DNA of 38,612 bases, from the NCBI GenBank assembly GCA_003556325.1, contig PWRF01000237.1, positions 1 through 38,612 of the forward strand, written 5' to 3'. Origin of the DNA: Bacteroidales bacterium. Lineage in GTDB: Bacteria; Bacteroidota; Bacteroidia; Bacteroidales; UBA7960. Every line of letters begins with the position of its first letter. Position 1 is the stretch's first letter. This document shows positions 15,997 to 23,990 of this stretch, piece by piece. Under the pieces are notes generated by a model. It searched no databases and had not been told where the DNA came from. It worked only from the letters and a program-made list of their open reading frames with translations. The translations under genes were made by a program, and so were the position numbers.

Positions 15997-16458
15997 ATGA
16001 AGAAAGTTACGGAAATTAAACCTTTGCAGGGGTTTGGGCCCCTGAAGTTTGGTTCGGGTCAGAAAGAAGTTGAAAAAGTTCTTGGACCTCCCCAGGAGAC
16101 TGAAACCATTGATGTGGAAGGTGAGATCCACGAGGTTGAAGTATGGAGCTACTGGGAACAAGGGCATGCGGTTTATTTTGAGAAAGAACTGGATAACGTG
16201 TGCACAAACTTTGAAACGGACAATCTTGAGGCAACCATTTTTGGCAAGCGGGTCTTCGAATTGAACCAGGATCTGATCATTGAGCTGATGAGAAAGAATG
16301 GCTATGAGCAATTTGAAATTGAAGATGACGAAGATCTTGAAGAGCGGATCCTTTTTTTTAACGATGCGCATTTACAGGTTGTCTTTGAGAAAGAAAAGCC
16401 TGTGCTGGTTAGTTGGGCTGTTGCGATGGATGATGAAGAAAATATTCAGTGGCCATAA
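15997..16458 (+). CDS. Uncharacterised acidic 153-aa protein
   Basis: I do not recognise a named family. The protein is soluble, acidic, without a signal peptide or membrane segment, and begins with GFGPLKFGSGQKEVEKVLGPP, a pattern seen in several small alpha/beta proteins where a Gly-rich strand is followed by a helix. The middle has alternating strands (EVEVWSYWEQGHAVYFEK) and the C-terminus another strand pair with DDEDLEERILFF. It lies 15 nt before manA and is probably cotranscribed, so a link to sugar phosphate metabolism is possible. The promoter box at 15876 precedes it. Confidence 0.75.
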   Translation: MKKVTEIKPLQGFGPLKFGSGQKEVEKVLGPPQETETIDVEGEIHEVEVWSYWEQGHAVYFEKELDNVCTNFETDNLEATIFGKRVFELNQDLIIELMRKNGYEQFEIEDDEDLEERILFFNDAHLQVVFEKEKPVLVSWAVAMDDEENIQWP

Positions 16459-16473
16459 TATTCCCATGGAAGT

Positions 16474-17454
16474 ATGCATACACTCTATCCGATGAAGTTT
16501 TATCCCATCTTTAAAGAGAAAGTTTGGGGAGGCGTTGCGTTAAAGAGCTTGCTGGGAAAGGATTTCAAACCATTACCAAACTGCGGGGAGTCCTGGGAGC
16601 TATCGGGGCTCTCCGGAAATGTTTCGGTGGTAAGGAATGGTTTTCTTGAGGGAAATCAGCTTGATGAGCTCATTGAAATATATATGGAAGAGCTTGTCGG
16701 GGATAACGTATTCACAACATATGGTAAGTCTTTCCCACTGCTGTTTAAATTTATAGATACCTCAGACGACCTGTCCATCCAGGTGCATCCGGACGATCAG
16801 ATGGCTTTTGAGAAGCATCAGAGCCTGGGGAAGCCGGAGATGTGGTATGTTCTTGATGCAGATCCTGGAGCCAGGCTGATACTGGGATTCAAAAAAGATG
16901 TAACCCCGGAGATTTTTCGAAAACACCTGGAAAATAAGTCGTTGAAGGAGATCCTGAAAAGCTATAAAGTTAAAAAGGGGGATTTCTTTTATATCCCGCC
17001 GGGACAAATTCATGCTATCGGCAAAGGGATAAGGCTCTGTGAGGTACAACAGGCTTCCGACATTACTTACAGGGTGTATGACTGGGACCGGCCTGATACC
17101 GACGGCAATCCCCGGAAACTTCATATAGAAGAAGGATTAAAGGCAATTGATTATGCTGCCAGAGACAATAAAGTGAAGTATGAAATCCGGAGAAATGAGC
17201 CTGTTTTGCTGAAAAAATCACCGAAATTCACGGTTCGTGCCCTTTCGTTTGACCGCGAGCTGAGTCTTGATTATGTATTTGTTGACTCCTTTGTAGTGTA
17301 TATGTGCCTTGAAGGGGCTTTTACAATACAGCATCAAAACGGTTCGGAGAATGTAATTGCAGGCGAAACGGTTCTGATACCGGCTGACAGGAACAACATC
17401 AGACTGATCCCAGAAAAAAACAGCTTCCTCCTCGAAACATACATCAGCCATTAA
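16474..17454 (+). CDS. manA: Mannose-6-phosphate isomerase, class I
   Basis: A 326-aa cupin-fold Zn enzyme interconverting mannose 6-phosphate and fructose 6-phosphate, feeding GDP-mannose and glycan synthesis. Metal ligands appear in LSIQVHPDD (Gln, His), GKPEMWYV (Glu) and GQIHAIGKG (His). The Arg-containing segment ITYRVYDWDRPD is typical of the short bacterial form. An in-frame ATG at 16492 (MKFYPIFKEKVWGG) fits the family N-terminus as well as the first one. It is convergent with a glycosyltransferase gene 68 nt away; no terminator hairpin is clear in that gap. Confidence 0.95.
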   Translation: MHTLYPMKFYPIFKEKVWGGVALKSLLGKDFKPLPNCGESWELSGLSGNVSVVRNGFLEGNQLDELIEIYMEELVGDNVFTTYGKSFPLLFKFIDTSDDLSIQVHPDDQMAFEKHQSLGKPEMWYVLDADPGARLILGFKKDVTPEIFRKHLENKSLKEILKSYKVKKGDFFYIPPGQIHAIGKGIRLCEVQQASDITYRVYDWDRPDTDGNPRKLHIEEGLKAIDYAARDNKVKYEIRRNEPVLLKKSPKFTVRALSFDRELSLDYVFVDSFVVYMCLEGAFTIQHQNGSENVIAGETVLIPADRNNIRLIPEKNSFLLETYISH

Positions 17455-17522
17455 GCAAATGAAGTAATTGGCTGTTGTTGAGCTGGCTGAGAAAAATATC
17501 CGGTTTGGATTGAACCTGGTGA

Positions 17523-18419
17523 TCATTTCGTTTCATACCAGTGCAGGTGGCATAGTTTGTAAACGTCGAAAATCCACATTTTCGGATTTTCTCCTTTCAG
17601 GTTTCTTTCGGTAATCATCCGTACTCTTGGGGCTGCATATTTCAGTGGCCAGAAAAGCTTGTATTTCTTATAACGGATATAATTTTCCAGGATGGTTATC
17701 ATGCGGGCATATTCCGGGTCATAACCGGTCATTTCCCACGATTTCATCAGGTTAATTATGCTTTCCCTGCTTTTAAAAAGGAAGCTGTCGGCGTCTTCCA
17801 GGCCTTCGTGCAACAAAGGGTTGTCGATGTGTTTTACAGGGATCCGGTTTTTTTTCAGCTCATAGCCAAACATTGTATCCTCATGGCCATATCCTTTCAG
17901 GTCTTCACGAAAACGGATCTCTTTCATGATGCTCTTGTCTATCATAAAGTTACCTGTCATAAAGGAATGATAAGGCCTTTTTTGCCTGGTGGCAGCATTT
18001 TTCACCTCCCTGCTGGTGCCAACTTTCCAATGCAGGAGGTATTTGGCGTCTTCAGGCTTTTCTCCATAAACGTGACCACCGCATACAACGGTTTGGGTCT
18101 TCATCTCCGGTATGTAATATTCCAGGAAGTGTTCTGTTTTGATCTGTGTGTCGCAGTCCATGAAAAGAACATGTGAGCCTTTTGCCTTATCGGCCAGGAC
18201 ATTCCTTATCTTGCTTCGGCCCACATTGCTGCTTAATTCTTCGTACCGGATGCTGTCATTTTTGAGGAGCTCTCTGTTTTTTTGCCTGATCGCCGGTTCA
18301 GAGGCATCGTCGAGCAGCAGGATCTCGACTTCCTGGGTTAGCTTTCCGGCTTGCCGGGAAAGAGTTTTTCCCAGTGCCCGAACATCATGGTTGTATATTG
18401 GGATGCAGACGCTAAGCAT
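17523..18419 (-). CDS. Family 2 glycosyltransferase
   Basis: A 298-aa GT-A fold protein starting directly with the nucleotide-sugar strand (LSVCIPIYNHD). It has LLLDDAS, NVGRSKIRN and the metal-binding D-x-D in FMDCD (residues 88-90), then a GYGHEDTMFGYEL segment holding the acidic catalytic region of GT2 enzymes. There are no transmembrane helices, so it is cytosolic or peripheral. It starts 25 nt downstream of trkA and may be cotranscribed with it, though no functional link is evident. Donor and acceptor are unknown. Confidence 0.9.
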   Translation of the reverse strand: MLSVCIPIYNHDVRALGKTLSRQAGKLTQEVEILLLDDASEPAIRQKNRELLKNDSIRYEELSSNVGRSKIRNVLADKAKGSHVLFMDCDTQIKTEHFLEYYIPEMKTQTVVCGGHVYGEKPEDAKYLLHWKVGTSREVKNAATRQKRPYHSFMTGNFMIDKSIMKEIRFREDLKGYGHEDTMFGYELKKNRIPVKHIDNPLLHEGLEDADSFLFKSRESIINLMKSWEMTGYDPEYARMITILENYIRYKKYKLFWPLKYAAPRVRMITERNLKGENPKMWIFDVYKLCHLHWYETK

Positions 18420-18444
18420 GTTGGACTACCGTTGGGGCATTGGG

Positions 18445-19803
18445 TCAGGATTTGTTTTTTTTGCTTTTAAATAATTTGTCAACACCGTCGAAGGCGTCAG
18501 GTAGCGCAAATACTACCACTTTATCGTCTGGTTGTATCTGCATATCGCCCTGGGCAATTAATCCTTCGTTCTGCCGGATCACTCCCCCGATAATTGCTTC
18601 CCTGGGAAAATTTAGTTTCCGGATTGGTTTCTTTGTAACTGGTGAACCTTCTTTTGCCAGGAACTCGAAGACTTCTGCATCTACGCTGGTAAGGCATTTG
18701 GTAGATACTACATCGGCTGTCATGGTAAACCTGATAATATAACTTGCAGTAGCTAGTTTTTTGTTGATAAGTGTATCGATACCAATACTCTGGGATATTT
18801 CAATAAAATCGATGTTTTCGACGAGGGCTATTGTTTTCTTAACGCCATAACGCTTCGCCAGCAGGCATACCAGGATGTTTGTTTCAGAGTTGTTGGTGGC
18901 AGCGATTATAGCGTCCATGGAAGATATGCTTTCGCTTTCAAGCAGGTTGATGTCGCGTGCATCCCCGTTGATCACCAATGTTGAGCGTAACTTGTCCGAT
19001 AGTTCATTGGCACGCTCCGGGTCTTTGTCAAAAAGCTTTATGCTGAAATCTTTTTCAAGGGCTGCTGCTGCCTGGCTGCCCACAGCACCTCCCCCTACTA
19101 TCATTACATTGTTGATGTCGAAGCGTTTCTTCCCGCTTAGTTCAAGGAGGTGATCAATGCCTTTCGGTTTGGTCACCACATATGCGAGGTCATTTTCCTG
19201 AAATACGTCCTCGCCTCTCGGAATGATTGTTCTCGCTCGACGGTGTATCGAGACAGCCCTGAAGTTGAGCTGTTCATATTCTTTTGCCACTTCGCGCAAT
19301 GTCTTTCCGATGACGGGGGCTCCTTTTTCGAGCTTGACCAGCATAAGAGACAGCTTGTGGTCAGAAAAATCGAAGATCTCTGCCGCTGCTGTGTTGGTAA
19401 GAAGGTTGGCCACCTCCTTGGCTGCAATCAGCTCAGGAGAAACCAGGTAATCTATGCCCAGATCGTTATAATGGCGCTTGCACTCTTTGGTAAGGGCCTC
19501 AGGCTCACTGACCTTTGCAATACACTTTTTTGCACCCAGTCGTTTTGCCAGCAAAGCTGTGAGAAGATTAAGCCTGCCGTCGTTATGGGCACTAATGACC
19601 AGGTCTGTACGCCGAATGTCGGCCTGCTTTAGTACCGGGATAGAAGTGGAATCACCCACAATGGTCAGCAAATCGGAATGTGACTCAATGAACTTTAGAA
19701 ACTCCTTGCTTGGTGCCACCAGGGTGACGTCGTGGTTCTCGCCCGACAGCAATTCGGCCAGATGAAGGGCTACCTGACTGTCTCCTGCAATAAGAATATT
19801 CAT
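18445..19803 (-). CDS. trkA: Trk potassium uptake regulatory protein TrkA
   Basis: A 452-aa cytosolic protein with two RCK units, each a Rossmann-like RCK_N followed by an RCK_C. It binds NAD(H) and ATP and gates the TrkH potassium channel. The second nucleotide loop is intact (VGGGAVGSQAAAAL, about residue 235), but the first reads IAGDSQVALHLAELL and lacks the GxGxxG pattern and the acidic residue after beta-2. The N-terminal site may therefore have lost NAD binding. No trkH gene adjoins it; downstream is a glycosyltransferase. A TAnnTTTG box lies 59-66 nt upstream of the start. Confidence 0.93.
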   Translation of the reverse strand: MNILIAGDSQVALHLAELLSGENHDVTLVAPSKEFLKFIESHSDLLTIVGDSTSIPVLKQADIRRTDLVISAHNDGRLNLLTALLAKRLGAKKCIAKVSEPEALTKECKRHYNDLGIDYLVSPELIAAKEVANLLTNTAAAEIFDFSDHKLSLMLVKLEKGAPVIGKTLREVAKEYEQLNFRAVSIHRRARTIIPRGEDVFQENDLAYVVTKPKGIDHLLELSGKKRFDINNVMIVGGGAVGSQAAAALEKDFSIKLFDKDPERANELSDKLRSTLVINGDARDINLLESESISSMDAIIAATNNSETNILVCLLAKRYGVKKTIALVENIDFIEISQSIGIDTLINKKLATASYIIRFTMTADVVSTKCLTSVDAEVFEFLAKEGSPVTKKPIRKLNFPREAIIGGVIRQNEGLIAQGDMQIQPDDKVVVFALPDAFDGVDKLFKSKKNKS

Positions 19804-19861
19804 TTGATTATGATTGTGTTAGATGTAACCCTGAACTCCTGTACCCAGGCTGATGAATTAG

Positions 19862-19869
19862 CAAATATA
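19862..19869 (-). promoter_or_regulatory. -7 box (TATATTTG) of trkA
   Basis: An exact TAnnTTTG match on the minus strand in the 153-nt gap after ispG, implying a leader of about 50 nt. Confidence 0.5.
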
Positions 19870-19956
19870 CGACCTTTCGCATTACAATGAGCCTCACCTG
19901 TATTATAGAATACAAAATAACAACCTGCTTTTACTCCGGAAAGAGGCTCTTGTGGC

Positions 19957-21354
19957 TTATCTGCTCTTTTCTGAAAGCGATAGCTTGATCAGGTCCACAG
20001 CCTCCTCTGCTGTGGCGTTGTTTCTGATGGACCTGCCGGACTTAAAAACATTTACCTTTCCTTTTGAAGATGCAATTACCCCGTAGTCAGCAACAGCCAT
20101 CTCGCCGGGCCCGTTAACCATGCATCCCATGATCGCAATCGTAATGCCGGGAAAACCAGCCAGTTCCTTCCTGAATACCCGGCACAACTCCTCCATGTCG
20201 GTGGAAGTCCGTGCACATGCCGGGCAGCTGATGAAACGCGTTCCGGCACTACTGATGCCTGTGTGCTCCATGAGGAGCAGGGCCACCTCCTCCGCAACCC
20301 GCTGATCGGTAATGTTCGGAGCCTCTATGGTGATGTGGTGTATGTTTGGTTTGCCGGCCATTGCCAGGAAGGTGCTGACTGCCTCCGAAACCAAAGCATC
20401 CGTATCGCGAGCCTGGGTGGACATTTCCAATATGTTATTGCAGACCTCTGATTTACAGGTTTTTAGAAATCTTGTGCCGGCACTTTGTAACAGATGTTTT
20501 GCAAACGCAATTTCATGAACAGGCTTTTCCGTGAGGCTTACCCGGATGGTATCGGCGATGCCGTCCTGAAGCAGGGGCAGTATGCCCAGGGCTGAACTTA
20601 TGCGGCCGCTGAGACCCATTCCTGATTCCGTGACCCCAATATGCAGCGGATAATTTTTTTCGCTTTGCTGCAGCGTGCGATACATTAATCTGCTTGCTTC
20701 AACTGTTTCGGCAGGGTGGCTTGCCTTGATGGAGATCACAATGTCACGGAAGTCCAGCTCTTCCATGATATCAATGTATTTGGACATCTTATTGATCAAA
20801 TGTATGGATCCCCTTTGGGAATGGCCTTCGCGCTGGTCAGTCCTGAGCGAGCCTGTATTGCCCCCCAGTCGAATTGCTGTTCCGTGTTTTTTGCAGGCCC
20901 GCGTAACAGCAGCGAGGTTATCCATAAGCTGTTCATTAGCCCTTCCTGATGCATATTGGGAGGATAAGTTTTGTTTTGAATAGTGTGCGTGTCTTACGGG
21001 AGACGATCCGAAATTGGCCGGATTGATCCTGATCTTTTCTGCGACGCCTGCAGCTTTTTCGGCGAGATCACTGCTGTAATGAATATCTGCTATCAATGGC
21101 TGGGGGTAACCGGAAACTACGAGTTTGTTTTTTATTTTCTCAAGCGCTTTAAGCGAATGGGTATCCGGTATGCTGATTCGCATATAATGAGCACCTGTAT
21201 CGAAAGCCTGCTGGCATTGTTGAACTGTGGCCGGCACATCACGTGTGTCTGTTTTTGCCATTGATTGTATACGAATGGGATGCGCTCCGCCCAGCGGAGT
21301 GTTTCCCACAACCACTTCCCGGCTGTTGCGTTCTCTGTTTAATGAAAGGGTCAT
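19957..21354 (-). CDS. ispG: 4-hydroxy-3-methylbut-2-enyl diphosphate synthase, mid-length form
   Basis: IspG converts MEcPP to HMBPP in the MEP isoprenoid pathway. The TIM-barrel part is clear (GNTPLGGAHPIRIQSMAKTDT, LIADIHYSSDLA, IVISIKASHP, LHIGVTESG). The [4Fe-4S] ligands are C377 and C380 (CPACART) and C411 with E418 (GCMVNGPGE). At 465 aa it is longer than the E. coli type (about 370) and shorter than the Bacteroidota type with a full extra domain (about 600 or more). The extra residues lie mainly at about 130-150 and 305-365. One barrel motif, usually RIGVN, reads RLGGN. Confidence 0.93.
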   Translation of the reverse strand: MTLSLNRERNSREVVVGNTPLGGAHPIRIQSMAKTDTRDVPATVQQCQQAFDTGAHYMRISIPDTHSLKALEKIKNKLVVSGYPQPLIADIHYSSDLAEKAAGVAEKIRINPANFGSSPVRHAHYSKQNLSSQYASGRANEQLMDNLAAVTRACKKHGTAIRLGGNTGSLRTDQREGHSQRGSIHLINKMSKYIDIMEELDFRDIVISIKASHPAETVEASRLMYRTLQQSEKNYPLHIGVTESGMGLSGRISSALGILPLLQDGIADTIRVSLTEKPVHEIAFAKHLLQSAGTRFLKTCKSEVCNNILEMSTQARDTDALVSEAVSTFLAMAGKPNIHHITIEAPNITDQRVAEEVALLLMEHTGISSAGTRFISCPACARTSTDMEELCRVFRKELAGFPGITIAIMGCMVNGPGEMAVADYGVIASSKGKVNVFKSGRSIRNNATAEEAVDLIKLSLSEKSR

Positions 21355-21464
21355 ATTTTCCCGGTTTGGATGGTGCCAGGGGGGCAGGTTGCATGCCTGG
21401 CAGAGCTCTACGCTTGCGGGCAGATCTGTGGTGTTGGAATGTGACTGTGTTTTGTGATGATATA

Positions 21465-22697
21465 CTACTTGAGCATGCCTTGCACCCGTTCCAGTTTGCC
21501 GTCAACGGGAGCAGGATCCAGGCCTAGGATCTCTGCGATCAGCGGATACAGGTCAACCAGTTCAAAAGGATCGTGCACATGTCCTTTCCTGAAAGCAGGC
21601 CCCATGGCATAAAAAATGGTGTGCATGTCTTTCTTCGCGTTGTCCCAGCCATGTCCCCCACCGGTATAAAAGCGTTCTTCGGGCTCTCCCCATCCGATAT
21701 TGTATGTGGAGTCTGCCAGCACAACCAGATCCAGCGCGCGTGGATTTTCTCCAAAATTCAGACGCTCCGGGAGTTCCCCTGATCGCCATATATATAGGTT
21801 CTCAACGTCTTTCATGATGTTGTAGATACTGTCTTTCATTCCCTCAGCCGGACGCCAGAACATAACGGGGTTATGTCCGAATGAGATATCCAGCCAATCA
21901 CGGTCAACATACTGCCCGACATCCACATAGCGCTCCTGGCTTCTTTCGGTCATACCGTGGTCAGAGGTAACGATCAGGTTCACGCGATCGGCGACAGGCA
22001 GTTCCCTGATGCGCTCTATAAGAACTCCCACGAGGCTGTCTAATTCGGTAACCAGCTCATCGATTTCTGTACTTTCCGGCCCTGTTCGGTGGCCCTGGGA
22101 ATCAGGCTCATGGAAGTAGAAGGTGATCAGCTGAGGCCGCTTTTCGATGGGCAATTGCAGCCAGTAAGCCACGGTGTCGATCCGGTCAGCAAAAGGATGT
22201 CCCGTGTCGTATGTCTTCCAGTATGTGGGTTGCACACCTTTTACCGGGGCTTCTGATCCCACCCAGAAATAAGATGCGGAAGTCATGCCCTGTTTTTCTG
22301 CGGTCACCCATATGGGCTCACCTCCGTAAAACCTTCCGTCTTCCACGGCATCCCGGTCACGCATTCTGTAGGTCATGTCCAGTTCAGGACAGTAAAAATT
22401 GTTGTTTACGATGCCATGGTTGTCCGGATACAGCCCCGTAGCCATGGTATAGTGGTTGGGAAAGGTGTTGCTGGGGAATGCCGGTATAACGTATTCGGTG
22501 CTCACACCATTGGTGGCAATATAATCCAGGTTTGGGGTATGTGTGCGTTCTGCATAGTCCCAGCGGAATCCATCCATCGAAAGCATGATCAGGTATTGCC
22601 TCTCGTCCTGCTGGCTGCCTTGCAGGCTGCAACCGCTCATAGCCAGGATCAGCAACACGGACATCCACATCGTTGTTTTAAAAATCTTTTTTTTCAT
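21465..22697 (-). CDS. ENPP-type phosphodiesterase/nucleotide pyrophosphatase lipoprotein
   Basis: A 410-aa member of the alkaline phosphatase superfamily close to ectonucleotide pyrophosphatase/phosphodiesterases. The signal peptide ends in AMSGC, making C23 a likely lipidation site, so the enzyme is exported. Two-metal site residues are visible: D42 in LSMDGFRWDY, nucleophile T78 in FPSNTFPNHYTMATG, the Asp and His of HEPDSQGH, TSDHGM, and the His of GGGHGWDN. It should cleave phosphodiester or pyrophosphate bonds. Its leader is the best preserved example of the shared modular repeat, starting right before the ATG. Confidence 0.9.
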   Translation of the reverse strand: MKKKIFKTTMWMSVLLILAMSGCSLQGSQQDERQYLIMLSMDGFRWDYAERTHTPNLDYIATNGVSTEYVIPAFPSNTFPNHYTMATGLYPDNHGIVNNNFYCPELDMTYRMRDRDAVEDGRFYGGEPIWVTAEKQGMTSASYFWVGSEAPVKGVQPTYWKTYDTGHPFADRIDTVAYWLQLPIEKRPQLITFYFHEPDSQGHRTGPESTEIDELVTELDSLVGVLIERIRELPVADRVNLIVTSDHGMTERSQERYVDVGQYVDRDWLDISFGHNPVMFWRPAEGMKDSIYNIMKDVENLYIWRSGELPERLNFGENPRALDLVVLADSTYNIGWGEPEERFYTGGGHGWDNAKKDMHTIFYAMGPAFRKGHVHDPFELVDLYPLIAEILGLDPAPVDGKLERVQGMLK

Positions 22698-22869
22698 GGG
22701 TTTATATTTTTTCAGCTAATTGTTATTGAGGTGTTTATGTTCTTGTCAAAAGTTCAGGAGTTGTGTTGCAACTGTCGAAATGTCGAAATGTCGAAACGTC
22801 CCAATAATTATCCTCCTGTGTGTCAAAAATCCTGAAATGGGGGTTTGGCTTCGCCGGGCCCGCAAGTGC
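22698..22869 (-). repeat. Composite shared leader of the ENPP gene
   Basis: Read toward the gene it contains the GC-rich module (GCGGGCCCGGCGAAGCC), TTTTTGACACAC, ATTATTGGGAC, three GACATTTC-type octamers (22774-22800), GTTGCAAC (22765-22772), then CTTTTGACAAGAACATAAA and the A-rich block up to the ATG. From GTTGCAAC onward 62 nt differ from the rnfD leader at only three positions. Confidence 0.92.
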
Positions 22870-22873
22870 TCGG

Positions 22874-22921
22874 ATAGCCAATAGCCAATAGCCAATAGCC
22901 AATAGCCAATAGCCAATAGCC
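22874..22921 (+). repeat. Heptamer tandem array ATAGCCA, 6.9 copies
   Basis: Seven almost perfect units of ATAGCCA (TGGCTAT toward the ENPP gene), at the outer end of the ENPP leader and about 140 nt before rseC. Perfect copies suggest recent expansion and probable length variation between strains. Confidence 0.95.
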
Positions 22922-23048
22922 TTCTTGTGGTTACCTCTCAGTATTCACAATAGATTATACAAATGTAGGTATTTTCATATTATATACCCACACATTCACA
23001 CAGAATCTTGCCATTCTAATCCTCTGCGAGGCTGCACCCAACTTTTTG

Positions 23049-23056
23049 TATCTTTG
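23049..23056 (+). promoter_or_regulatory. -7 box (TATCTTTG) very close to the rseC start
   Basis: An exact TAnnTTTG match ending only 4 nt before the rseC ATG at 23061. If used, transcription would start at or next to the start codon, giving a leaderless mRNA. Confidence 0.45.
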
Positions 23057-23060
23057 TCGT

Positions 23061-23513
23061 ATGGAAAGAAGACACGCGCAGCAGATATGTCATCCCGGTG
23101 TGGTTGAGCGGATAGAGGGCAGTGAATTGCTCGTAAAGATTGAGTCACAGGCAGCCTGTGGAAAATGTCAGGCGAAGAGTTATTGCGGCATGGGTGAATC
23201 CGCAGAAAAGGCTATCGGTGTTGATCTTCGTGATAATTCTTCCGGTTGGCGCCCTCAGGATTTTTATCCCGGTCAGCCTGTCGAGGTAATTCTCTCGCGT
23301 GCCCTCGGTTACAGGGCCCTTTTCATGGGTTACCTGCTTCCATTCCTGATTCTTGTGGCAAGCCTTATCCTTATGTTTTATACAACCGGCAATGAGGGGC
23401 TGTCTGCCTTGGTGGCCGTATTGTTGATGGCGCCTTATTATGGCCTGCTTTATCGTTACCGGCACAAACTCCGGCAAACCTTCCGTTTTTCTGTCAGGCC
23501 CATACGGGAATGA
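23061..23513 (+). CDS. rseC: RseC/SoxR-reducing-system family membrane protein
   Basis: A 150-aa protein with an N-terminal Cys-containing domain and two transmembrane helices (about residues 86-106 and 110-130). The Cys pattern CGKCQAKSYCGMG and the opening PGVVERIEGSELLVKIESQAAC are the hallmarks of the RseC family, which accompanies Rnf genes and assists maturation or SoxR reduction in gammaproteobacteria. It is the first gene before rnfB, but 477 nt of repeats and a separate promoter box intervene. The ATG at 23061 is chosen because family members start a few residues before the GVV motif. Confidence 0.9.
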   Translation: MERRHAQQICHPGVVERIEGSELLVKIESQAACGKCQAKSYCGMGESAEKAIGVDLRDNSSGWRPQDFYPGQPVEVILSRALGYRALFMGYLLPFLILVASLILMFYTTGNEGLSALVAVLLMAPYYGLLYRYRHKLRQTFRFSVRPIRE

Positions 23514-23515
23514 CG

Positions 23516-23550
23516 AAAGGACAAAAGGACAAAAGGACAAAAGGACAAAA
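23516..23550 (+). repeat. Octamer tandem array (AAAAGGAC), about 4.4 copies
   Basis: Nearly perfect AAAAGGAC units start just after the rseC stop and run into AATGTCGAAG, a piece like the octamer array of the shared leaders. Confidence 0.92.
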
Positions 23551-23561
23551 TGTCGAAGTAT

Positions 23562-23609
23562 CCTTAACCTTAATCTTAATCTTAACCTTAGCCTTAACCT
23601 TAGCCTTTA
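23562..23609 (+). repeat. Hexamer tandem array (CTTAAC/CTTAAT/CTTAGC), about 8 copies
   Basis: Reverse-orientation relative of the TTAAGG array at 14804-14849. It directly follows the octamer array; the joint ATCCTTAACCT also occurs at the outer end of the rnfD leader. Confidence 0.92.
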
Positions 23610-23748
23610 CCCCGCAGCCTTAAAACCTCCTGACTGCATTCTTCCTGCCAAATCCTGCACACTTCTTATTTCCTGCTGGCATCGTCCGGTGTCTCCTGCA
23701 TTGCTCCCGTGTGCTGGTTGTTGCTGCATCATTATTATAGAAAAGAAA

Positions 23749-23765
23749 TTTAGAGCAATTCTAAA
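23749..23765 (+). promoter_or_regulatory. Palindrome TTTAGA-N5-TCTAAA upstream of rnfB
   Basis: A perfect 6+6 inverted repeat with flanking AGAAA and TTTCT, about 140 nt before the rnfB promoter box. Its size suits a dimeric repressor. The regulator is unknown. The remainder of the gap between 23610 and 23900 shows nothing else. Confidence 0.4.
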
Positions 23766-23900
23766 CAAGTTTCTATATGTCTGATTATCAGTATGCGTTT
23801 TCGTCATGCATCGTCTTGGATTTTGTAAGATGCAGGTAATCAGTGTACTTGAATGGTGTAAAAATGGCTTTTCAGACACCTTGGTTTTCATTTAGTTTTC

Positions 23901-23908
23901 TATTTTTG
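23901..23908 (+). promoter_or_regulatory. -7 box (TATTTTTG) of rnfB
   Basis: An exact TAnnTTTG match giving a leader of about 75 nt to the preferred GTG start at 23991. A partial TTG element lies about 17 nt upstream. Confidence 0.5.
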
Positions 23909-23990
23909 CCCATTGTTGGGTGATATTCACTTAACAACACTCAGAAATGAGGATGAGAAAAATATTCATTCACTAACAAAATATATAGCA

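Noticed and set aside
22416-22835. Open frames reading MFLSKVQ-LCCNC-NVEMSK in the leader repeats (also near 26127-26321)
   Set aside because: The same peptide appears in two copies only because the DNA repeats; the third copy (near 34310) has an early stop, so the repeat is probably non-coding in this direction.
22874-22921. Possible CRISPR-like array
   Set aside because: Units are 7 nt with no spacers; it is a simple tandem repeat.
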